The notes under the pieces were generated by a model. That model worked only from the letters and a program-made list of their open reading frames with translations. It ran no database searches and had not been told where the DNA came from. From positions 372,001 through 436,000 of the forward strand of contig CM061109.1 of NCBI GenBank assembly GCA_030770545.1: a stretch of DNA of 64,000 nucleotides, read 5' to 3'. Both the position numbers and the translations under genes were made by a program. How positions within the stretch are numbered: position 1 is the first letter of the stretch; each line of letters begins with the position of its first letter. This document shows positions 13,801 through 24,400 of the stretch, piece after piece. This DNA comes from Macropodus opercularis. Taxonomy: Eukaryota > Chordata > Actinopteri > Anabantiformes > Osphronemidae.

Positions 13801-16800
13801 CAGAACACCTTTGGTGCTTCACCTGGTGCTGTTGTGTGACGTCTGAGTGTAGGTGAGCGTTTGTGTGGTCGCGGCCCTGGTCTCACACTGTCATACGGTT
13901 ATTTCACCAGAGATGAAACAGATGCTCCTATATTAACTAAAACAGACTTTACCGTCACGAAACACCAAAATGACAAAATGATCCCGTTATTCAACTTCAT
14001 GTAACTGAATAAAACTAAATGCATGAAAGCAGCAGAAGAACATTATTGTCCTTTAGTAGCTGATGATGTAACTGTAAGTATTAATGGTTGAATACGTGCC
14101 AGCAGGGGGCGCCAGCCTCCCACAGCCTGGGAGCTGTCCCTGCACTGAATGTTCCTTCTCGTTGGCAGGGTTCCTCTCCGCCCGTCTTCCCCCGGTTGTT
14201 GTCTGTGGTGAGAAACGAGACGCAAGGCAAAGCTGTAGCACTGACGCATGAGGTGCAGGACTGGTTCTAAAGCAGCATCCGGGTCTGTAGCGAACCACCG
14301 GCTCCAGGCCACAGTTCATTCCCTGTGAAAAGCGTCGGCCAGGCCAAGTAAGTGACCTCAGGTAGCTTTTGCGTGTTTCGTTCCTCAACATTATTGAAAC
14401 ACGTCTGTGATGTCATGTGTCACGTTATGAGCTGAAGCTGTGCAGCTGCTCGTAGACCTGACGCCATGATTCAGCTCTTTGTCTGCATCTTGAGCAGCTG
14501 ACCTTCGACCCCGTGCAGGTGTCTACAGACGTCGGGGTCCGTTCTGCTTGACGACCGCCAGCCGCAGGTCACATGACCTGGAAGAAGACGCCTTGGAGGC
14601 TTCTGGGAACCCTCTTCGGTCAGACACGCTTTACGCTTCCGCTCACTCTGAACAGCAACAAGCTCTGCTTCATCAAGATTGTAGTTTTCTCCCTGCACAC
14701 AAATAAGAAATGTGAACATATCAGAAATGCTGTGAACTAACCGGCCCGTTGTCTTCTGTCTGGGCCTCAGCATGGACCGGCCTTCAACCTGAGGGGACGT
14801 CCAAAGGCCGGAAGGCTGAACTGGGAGAGACCTCGTTGCTCTGGTGCCATATGTGAGCTGGGAACACGACATCCAGCACATTACAGGTCGGTAGTGACGT
14901 CCTCTGCTTCTCTGCCTGCCTCAGTCTAAGTATAATCAGTCTATCAGATGTTTAGCCCAAACTAAATTCACACCTCCCAGCCTGGCTAGGCCTGCACCAG
15001 CAGAACCGCTTCAGAAGAACAAGACTCGTCTGCCTTCTTGTTCATGGATCACTGAAGGTTTGATTGAACCAAAACACAGATCAAGAAATTATTAGTTAAC
15101 AAAACAACATAACAAGACAAATACAGGAACTAAAAAAGGAGGAGAACTCTGAACGCAAAGGGAACAACGGAGATCACTGCAAGGCAGGAACGAGACAAAA
15201 CCTGAGTAAGACGGACACACAGACCAGGTGACAGACTAGTCTGTAGAAACAGACAGCAGTCAAAACCAGGCCTACAGAGCCAGTAGTAGCAACAGCAACT
15301 TAGAGATGGATACTAGAGAACAGGAAGCAGGAAAACACAACATGACGCGTCTACAGCAAAGTGAAACACACAGACACGCAGCAAAAATATTAATGCATGA
15401 CGAGGAAGCCCCAAAACCGGCACGAGCAGGACGGTTGAGGCACAGGCAGTGCCGAGACGCTCTTTCAAAATAAAAGCGTACCAGCTTCAGTTTGTTACAC
15501 AAATGGAATGAAGTTAAAACAGAAGCAGACGTAGCAGCAGTATTAGTATGTCAGTGGCTACGTAAAAGCCACAACGATGCCAAAACGTAGTTTGACATTT
15601 AAGACTAAATGAGCTGTGGCGGTCAGAGATGTCCCTGATGTCTCAAGGAAAGCAAAGTCACCTCTCTCTCCTGCAGGGAGACGCTCACAGACGCGGGGGG
15701 AAGGAAGGAGCCCAGGCCGGGAGACACGGCTCCCACCTTCCCTCTCCCCTTCTAGAGAGGTGGTTTAAACCCTGAACATGCGTCAGAATGTCGAGATTTC
15801 ATACCAAGCATTGTTTGTCCAAATTCCTTTGTTCAACAACTCAGACTGTTTTGTCTAAAAGCCAGATTGTCTTCGGACCCAAGGCCAGCAAGTCTACACA
15901 GCCTAGACAGGACCTGTTCTACTCTATTCTAAACCCTTTAGCCTGAACTAAATGTATATGTGCTACATATATATATTCCACTACAAATATCTTTATATGC
16001 ATGGACTTTTTCTACTACAGAGCCCAAACCGATACAAATATTCAAGTTAATATTACAGTTAATCCTCATTTCCTTCCATACGCACCAGAGACCAGGATGA
16101 GCAAACATGAGTTGACAGCAGTTGGCAAGTCTGCATTTTAACGTCCAGCTTTATTTGGGCTTAGAGCTGCCAACACGGCTCCTAAAGGCGTGACGCAGAG
16201 GGAAGAGCGTCATCCAGCAGGAACTGGGTTCACCCATCAGTTATTCTCCACTTTAGCAGTGGTTGCTTCACTTTTAGTGGAACCTATAACTCAGGACAGA
16301 CAAACGGGGCAACGGTGGATTTATTGTTGGACAGTGTGAGGTTGATGAGGCTTGACTGACTTGTCTCTAGATGCTGGAGCTGAATGACATTAGGAAATTA
16401 GGAAATGATTGCTTGTTTTGTTGCTGCTGCTTTTTACGGCTGAACATGGCTGAGGCTTGGAAAGCTGCTCAAACAGACGAAGACGTGTGGTTGGATAATT
16501 GTCGTCTTTAAAGAAGATTTTGTCTTTTATGATGAGTGCGTAGATGAAATGCCGCCACAGTGCAGGTCTGGAAAACCTCCTTTGTCCATCCCTCGGTCCT
16601 GCCAGTGGCTGTAATGTGACGAAGTCTCTCACTCTGGCCACGTCCGTGTCCATGCATTTATTTTGTAATCGCTAAGCGAGAGTAAGGAAAGCGTTCATCT
16701 AAGCCTCAGGTCAGTGGCCTCAGTCATAAATAAATCAGTTGTGAAACCCGACCACGGCTCCAGAACCTTAACCAGCAACTGCACAGCAATAAACATGCGA

Positions 16801-19580
16801 CAATAGTAGATCTGGGTTCGGGTTTATTGCAGGGACTCAAACCTTTCCTTCCAACCGTCCTTCCAGACACAGACAGGCTTGACTAGGAACAGTGCGTGGC
16901 CTTGATCATCACTTTGTTCTTGCTCCTGATGTGATCTGTGTGGTTAATATTTTTAAATGCACATATCACACTCAAACTGTCGGGTTTGACTTTTTAACCA
17001 GTTAAACAACCAAGGGACCAAATAAATGGACGGACGGCACCGCAGCTTAATCTGCAGTGTTAAATAATAAAGGTGATGGTGAAATGTTGGGAAGCAGCGT
17101 GTGACGAGTCGTGGATAATTGAAGACACACGTTAGTTTTAAATAACATATTAGTTCACGACGAGGAGGTACATACGAGACGAGAAGCAACGAAAACCAGG
17201 ACAAAATGAGGGCAGAGTCAAAACACAGTGACGAGAACAGCTGAAGCGCAGGTGGACCAGGTGAGAAGCGGAGGGTTTACTGGACTGGCTGGGATCTACT
17301 CCAGTACACGACAGAGCTCACAGCCAAGACAAGCCAGTGGTCACAGTCACAGCCCTCCAGGTAAGGACAGTCTGTAAAGCTCCTCACACTCATCCACAGA
17401 AGCAAAGCCGTAGAATCCAGTGGCGCACGGTGTGATGAGATCTGAGACGCTCAGAGGTCCAGAAAACACCAAGACTCAAACAGACGCTGCCTGACCATCA
17501 CGGTTTATCCAGCCAACAGTGAACCAGGTGAACGTAGTCAGTATTTTTTACACAGTCGAGGAGTAGGAAGACATTAATTAATCATTATTGAAGCAGAGCC
17601 TGTGACCAGCAGCTAAACGTCTGTGGTCAGTCCTAACGTTTGACCCTGATGCTACATTGCTTTGCTGACTGATACGTCTCAGTGATGATCTTCTTAAATC
17701 TCAGATAATATCACGCGAAGGCTGCTGTAGATCGTTTCCTAGCATTCCTTTAGTCCATCTTCTCCTTCTTTGGCTGCGCGAGGTTCTTAGTGTGACCTGT
17801 TTCTTGGATCTTTTGCTTTACTGGCACAGTCAGTGTCTGCTAAACTCACCCAGCACCAACCCGTCCAAGCACTCAGCCGTTTGTCCCGTGGCCTGACTCA
17901 AGCTGCGCAAAGCGGATGATGCGCAGCATAAAACATGGGATCAGCTTTAGTCCAGTGGACTTTTATGGCATCAGACCAGCAAACCAAATGTGGAAATCAA
18001 AATAATCGAGTCAAAGTTGCTGTGACGATAAACATTGACTATATAAGAACTGTATGAACAAATGTAAATGATGATCAGAACATCACACATTACTGCAGGT
18101 GGTGCCAGGGAATACGTCACATCCAACATATATTAGCCTGATGGTAATTTCCAGTGAATTCATTCAGGCCTGGGACCAACCAGCCTGCGTTGTCCTGGGT
18201 TCTGTGCACCGTAGGTAGACAATCCATCCATCCATCACTCAAAGCTGCTTCTCCTCAGTGCTGGGGGCTTGGCTGGGGGACAGCAGACGGGTCAGCGGCC
18301 CATCACAGGCTAAGTCACGTGACTTCACTGAAGGCACGTCCAGCAGCGCTGAGCTAACGTCACTGATCTGTCACTCGGAATCTGCTCTCCCCCACCTCAG
18401 CTCCCCCCCGACACCCTGAGGGGCGTCCTAATCTGGGCTTCTGCCCTTGTCCCAGCGATGCTCAAAGCATGAAGGATCCGCCAGACGAGGCGCCTCCTTC
18501 GTTCAAGCTGGGACGCGTGTTGGGGTTAACGCCACATTTGACGTCACACCTGGTGACGCGTTGTCCGCATGACTCTGCGTCTTGGCCAATGAGTCGTCAC
18601 CTTTGCGCCTCGTTTTTTACGCAGCTATGATATTTCAGCTCCATTTTGCTAATCTTTTGTGGAAGGCGGAAGCTGGGTCCACTGCTTGGAGCTGCAAAGG
18701 TAATGCTCTCAAAAATGATTTCAGACCTGTTTGGAAGAAATTCATGTTCTCCAGTGAATCTGACTGGATCACATGGAATTAAGTGGCGAAAGGGTTATGA
18801 GAAGTATGAAATGAACCATAGTTCAGAGCTGATGTTCTCTGGCTGATGATTAACCACCTTTAAGGTCCATGAAGGTAGGAAGCTCCTCACCGTTGCTGGC
18901 ACGTCTTAGTTTGGAGATGACGAACGTAGCGACGCCTCATGTTAACGTCCCCTAACCCTAACCCTATTGTTTGGAGTGATGTTTAGCACACGCGTCAATA
19001 AGCCACGCTAGCGCCTGGAAGCTAACACTAGGAGGCAGAGGAACAAAGCAGGGCTGTCAGCGTATCATCATTTTGGTTGAGATCTGATTGGAGTCGACGC
19101 TTTACCGCCTGCTTTTCGGCCAAACGGGAGGATCTGGTGGGAGAGCGACGTTCCAGCCTGTTCTGCTCTCCAACAAGCAGTTTCCCTAAAATGACCAAGG
19201 CGTCAATATCACCGGGTCCATTTTAAAACGCAGGTGAAATTGACCCCAAATGAAAAGACTTCTTGGTTTTCTGCCGTATTAACAGCTCAACGGTTTCTCT
19301 GGTGGATTCAAACCTTTAAAACTGTGCCAAAACGTTTAACCACCTCTAGGCTGCGTAGGGTGAAGTAATCACTGGACTCTATTAGGACTAGAATGGTACA
19401 AATGAGAACCAGGACAGAGTCTAACGGGTCAATGCGGTGTTTACATCAGCATAGAACTACTAGAGTTAGAGAGGGACCGACAGAATATGTCACTAACGGT
19501 GGTAATCACACGTGTGCATCATACGCAGCATTTGTGTTTGGATGAACCACACATGAGACGTTTGGAAACGAAGGGCAATT
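10860..19580 (+). other. middle of putative pcbp3 intron 1, mostly unassigned
   Basis: No convincing exon is visible. 15,060-15,550 and 17,150-17,290 are A-rich stretches that resemble decayed non-coding parts of interspersed repeats, but I cannot name a family. 15,950-16,080 is AT-rich. A diverged LINE tail is listed separately at 18,224-18,322. A minus-strand frame at 14,471-14,692 behind an acceptor-like site is discussed in the findings. Confidence 0.4.
18224..18322 (-). mobile_element. diverged L2-type LINE 3' end (reverse orientation)
   Basis: The stretch opens with CCATCCATCCATC, continues through GCTTCTCCTCAGTGCTGGGGGCTTGGCTGGGGGACAGC in outline, and closes with GGCCCATCACAGGCTAA. 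This is the reverse-strand order of the common teleost L2-like 3' end (TGGATGGATGG tail, GCGGTAGAAG, GCGACCCC, CAGCxGGGATxGGCTCCAG, CCCTGCGATGGACTGG). It is strongly decayed, so the family call rests on motif order only. The fragment at 34,562-34,691 is a better-preserved copy in the opposite orientation. Confidence 0.5.
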
Positions 19581-19584
19581 CATT

Positions 19585-20144
19585 CATGTTATGTGATGTG
19601 ATGTGATGTTATATTATGTGATGTGATGTTATGTGATGTGATGTGATGTTATGTTATGTTATGTTATGTTATATTATGTGATGTGATGTTATGTGATGTG
19701 ATGTGATGTGATGTTATGTTATGTTATGTTATGTTATGTTATATTATGTTATGTTATGTGATGTGATGTTATGTTATGTTATGTTATGTTATGTGATGTT
19801 ATATTATGTTATGTGATGTGATGTGATGTTATGTTATGTTATGTGATGTTATGTGATGTTATGTTATGTGATGTTATGTTATGTTATGTTATGTTATGTG
19901 ATGTGCTGTTATGTTATGTTATGTTATGTTATGTTATGTTATGTTATATTATGTTATGTTATGTGATGTTATATTATGTTATGTGATGTGATGTGATGTT
20001 ATGTTATGTTATGTGATGTTATGTGATGTTATGTTATGTGATGTTATGTTATGTTATGTGATGTGATGTTATGTTATGTTATGTTATGTTATGTTATGTT
20101 ATGTGATGTGATGTTATGTTATGTTATGTGATGTGATGTTATAT
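19585..20144. repeat. pentanucleotide (ATGTT/ATGTG) satellite, about 560 bp
   Basis: Essentially uninterrupted ATGTT and ATGTG pentamers, with occasional ATATT variants and one ATGTGCTGTT. A run of about 88 bp starting at 19,801 recurs exactly from 19,971, an offset of 170 bp (34 pentamers), so a block was duplicated within the array. It lies in the putative first intron of pcbp3, about 1.2 kb before the start-codon exon. Confidence 0.95.
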
Positions 20145-20939
20145 TTAGCTTCTAATGTTGGCTGGTGGACTATGTACAGTGTGTCAGTGAATAATAATAA
20201 TTATCTGAAGCATTATCGTTCAACTACTGTAACAACTAACGTCTATCAATTTTAGTGTCAAACCATTTCCAAATAATGTGAGATGCTGCATAGCCAGGGG
20301 CCCGTACGTCCCATGGCTGTGCTAACCAGGGTTAAAGCGTACAACCAATAGATCACAGTCTACAGGAAGTACAGTTTGAAGGAAGGGAGCCATGCTGACG
20401 CCCACAGGCTGCTCTGAGAGCTTACGTCAGTGGCTCAGGGAGTTTGGGGGGCGGGTGGTGGACATGGCCAGAGTGGGGTTGTTTCTCCCGCGTAGCATTA
20501 AATACTTGTGTGTCATGTGTTTAGCTTGTCTTTGGAAACGGATCCACTCTGGAGCATCAGCAGTAGATCACAGCTTGGATGTAACACCCACCAAGGCTGT
20601 TTGATCCAACCCTTGTGTGTGTGTCTGAGCTTTGCCCTCCGAGGCTGCACCGGGGTTAAACCAGCCAGCTTCAGACTGAGCCATGAGACTCCCCTGCCGC
20701 CTGTCTAAGCCTGTTTTTAGTCTTGGTAACGCCTTCGGTTCATACCCGTCCTGCTACTCATTCATAGAAGCACTACACTAACTCTCACTGCTGTACAGAA
20801 GGCGTCTCAGCTTCCTGTAGCACTAACTACAGCATTACCTCCACCACCAGTAGTTGTCGTCTGACCTGACTCGTCCTGATCCTCCGGGCCTCAGCCTTCA
20901 CACAGGTTGCTCTGCTCTGCGCGACACACAAACAGGTGG

Positions 20940-21035
20940 ATGTTTTATCAATAATCTACGTTCAATTCATGTCAATTCAAGTCACAACAACAGTTTTCTC
21001 AAGGCACTTTACAAGTAAGGTTTGAGACCTAACAT
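20940..21035 (-). mobile_element. remnant of a common teleost interspersed repeat
   Basis: The words GTTCAATTCATGTCAATTCAAGTCACAACAACAG and CTCAAGGCACTTTACAAG (in outline) match the start, on this strand, of the widespread fish element whose other strand ends in TATATAAATAAAGTTGAATTGAATTG. The related tail of that family is seen intact at 36,100-36,132. Only a short decayed piece remains, so the call is tentative. Confidence 0.4.
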
Positions 21036-21377
21036 GCTTCTTTTTCCCCTGTTATCCTGTCATCAGCACTGATGGAGTCTGAGAGTCTGGGGGGTCACAC
21101 GTGTACAGACTCGGCCCCTGTTAGCCAAAGAAAGCACCACGAATAAACTACAGCGAGGCGAGATGAGCTTGATTAGCGCCTCCCAGTGGCAGCTTAGAAC
21201 CTTAAGCGGCATCAGTGACTCACATTAATCGCATGCTGTGCATCCACCACAGAGCTCATATGTGACGGTTGTGTCGGTCCAGAGCTACGTCACCTGCGTG
21301 ACGTGACGTGATGCAGCCACTCGTGAGCGTAACATCTGAAAACACCCTCAGATGTGAGTCTGTCCTGTGTCTGGCAG

Positions 21378-21448
21378 GTTACTGGCTGGCTGGAACGACA
21401 CCATACTCCGACCTCTGAGGCTCCAGGACCGGTCCCAGCTCTCCCAGC
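21378..21448 (+). other. pcbp3: 5'-untranslated part of the pcbp3 start-codon exon
   Basis: An acceptor CTGGCAG ends at 21,377. The following 71 bases lead into the start codon and include an in-frame TGA at 21,416-21,418, ten codons before it. That stop rules out an N-terminal extension through this exon in this transcript form. Human PCBP3 isoforms with a longer N-terminus would need a different upstream exon. Confidence 0.6.
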
Positions 21449-24400
21449 ATGGAGCCCACCAAACTCCAGTCAGAGGGCGGCCTCAACGTCACCCTCACCA
21501 TCCGCCTCCTCATGCATGGAAAAGTAAGCAGTGTGGGAGACGTCCTGGGAATTTGCTCCTGCGCTGCAGCTTCTCTTTTACTCATTCATGACCAGTGACC
21601 TTCGCTTAGTTTAAGTACACTGACTGACTTCCACACGTCAATAGTGGTAACAGTCCCACCCTCTGCTGCGTTTTATGGGCTAAGGTGTCAGCTCGGTGTT
21701 GTGGGACATTCACGTTACCAAGATCTGTATCTTCTTCTGGCTGATCCCACTAACGCAGCCTTAACAAGACCAAATGGCTTAATGTCCCGCTTTCAGAATA
21801 GTTTCTGTAATTGGCTTAACTTTAAGTGAGTCCGCGTGTGAAACAGAATCCAGTGTTTAGGTTGAATAACCCTGCAGCCAGACAGGACCCTGACCCCAGA
21901 GCCTGCAGTCATCAGCGACAAGGCAATAGTCACATGTTATCGTTTAATTAATCATTTATTGAATACATACAGTCACTCTGGGAGAGTTGGTGCATAAATA
22001 AACAGTTGGTCTCATGTTTTTGTGAATGTGGTAAGAGCAAGTTTTAGTAAAAAGCAAAAACGTTGATGAATACAAATTCACAAGAGAAACCTGGAGCAGC
22101 TTTACGCAGCCTTTATGAAATACAGCAGGAGCTGGCGCTGCACAGAACGTGGCCTGCAGCTGGAATGGAACCGTCACAGTTACTGGGAGGTGAGCGAGCG
22201 TTGACACCGCACACAGGTCTCCTGAAGGGTGATTACAGCCTCACATCCGCTGCTGGCTCCAGCACTTTCGCTTCCACGGTGTCCACAAAACACAACAGCA
22301 GGCACTTTGATAGCAGGCATTTATTCAGAAGATTCTCATGACTCATGAGCCTTTCTTCTATTTTTTTGCAGGAAGTTGGAAGTATAATTGGAAAGGTGCG
22401 TATTTATGAGAGCCACATATTCATGCAAAGAGTATTTTCTCCGTCTGTTAATTGATGTTTTTGTGTTCCAGAAAGGGGAAACAGTAAAAAAGATGCGAGA
22501 AGAGGTGGGTTTCATATTCAGGAAAGACTAATGGAATTATTACAGTATTCTACACAGAGCTTGAAATAATGATGGTTTATTAGTGGAGAATAGATGATTG
22601 ATGTGTCTGTTTTCCCCAGAGTGGGGCACGAATCAATATCTCTGAGGGCAACTGTCCAGAGAGGATTGTCACCATCACTGGACCAACAGACACCATCTTC
22701 AAGGCTTTTGCCATGATCGCCTACAAATTTGAGGAGGTATGATATGATATGATGCGTATAGTTTTCTCTCTCCCTGCCCCAGCAGCTACTGATCACGCTG
22801 ATCAGGTCAATGAATCAGCTGGAGAAGACACCTGATCAAGGTGATCAGCAGGGAGAGTGGGGGACCAGCTCTGACGCACAGCAGTGGTTTCGTTTCCAGC
22901 AGGCTCTGTCCGTGTGCAGTGGCCGTGTCTTATGACCCTAAAGTCTCTCTTTAGGCTGTAAGACATGAAAGTGCACCAGATAAATGTAGCAGCTTCTCTG
23001 ATGCTTCCTTTGATGCCGCTGCTCTACTTAGGAGTCAGCTGATGCAGTCTGTCACCGACCACACAGTTCATAGAGGAGCTTTCTAGGTTCACGCAGACAG
23101 AATAAAACACATGTATGTATGTCTCATGTTCTAGGACATAATCAATTCCATGAGCAACAGCCCAGCAACCAGCAAGCCCCCTGTCACCCTAAGGCTTGTG
23201 GTGCCAGCCAGCCAGTGTGGCTCCCTCATAGGAAAAGGAGGCTCCAAAATAAAGGAAATGAGAGAGGTATGACATGAACACGACATTTCAATGCATTCAC
23301 TGGGAGAGTGAATGCCATCCATCCTGGATGAATGAATGAACTGAAGGATACAGACACTATGAGACCAGATGCAGCGTTTAATCCTCTCCACTATGGCTGA
23401 GGTGTCACTGAGCATATTGACATATAAACAGAGTCCGTGGTCCAGAATCAGTGCTGGAACCCTTCAACATGTGCTAAATCAGCTTTAAGCAGCTCCTGTT
23501 GTTGTACGGAACAAAAGAGAACAAGGAGCATCATCTGTTTTCAGATTTCAAAGTCTACGCGTCAATATTTATCCAGGATGGACAATGGATATATTTCTGT
23601 AATTGCCTGGTTTAATACATGTATTGATGTTTGTCAAATGTCTGTTCAAGTGATGCTGAAAAGTATTACTAAAGTGCAAGGACACGGTCCTGTTACACAG
23701 GCTGCCGTGTTCAAGGCTGAAGAGGTGCATTTCAGTTTTAGTTTGCTCCCTGTGGAAGCGTTATCTCGCAGAACACAGCGCAGCTTTTTACGAGTTACAA
23801 TTAAAATCTGTCAACTCAAAGACTCTTATTCTGCTCCAGTCCACAGGGGCCCAAGTTCAGGTGGCCGGGGACATGCTGCCCAACTCCACTGAACGTGCAG
23901 TGACAATCTCTGGAACCCCAGAAGCCATCATCCAGTGTGTCAAACAAATCTGTGTGGTCATGCTGGAGGTAAATAAAGCCACCGATTTAAAACGAGCAAA
24001 GCGCTTTCATAACAGGGGGCCTGAGGGGCCATTCCATCAAATGTCTATGGTTGCCGACTTGTAAATGCATTAGAAAGTACCTCGAGTTATTCCCCAGCAG
24101 CCTTAAGAGTACTGGCAGGTAATGACTGACGTATTATTCCACATAACCTCTGCAGCTCGTATTTTCATTCCTCCCACTGCAGCTGCAGAAGAAACGAAGC
24201 AGCACAGCAGGAGTCAGTAACTGCCTATGTGGTACTTTAGAAAGCCTCTCACTGACCTCACCGCCCTGCGGCGTTAGTGCGATGATGATACGGATTCATC
24301 AGCGATGGTGTTCTACGCATCCCAGGTCTCCATGATGACAGACCACTGACGCGATTTCATGACTACAGGTCACAGGCCACTCTGTTCGTGCCTGTGGCTG

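Noticed and set aside
18948..18968. Interstitial telomere-like CCTAACCCTAACCCTA
   Set aside because: Fewer than three units, within expectation by chance.
23437..23892. 151-codon plus-strand ORF
   Set aside because: Overlaps pcbp3 intron 5 and exon 6 in the wrong frame. The true exon frame is 23,840-23,968.
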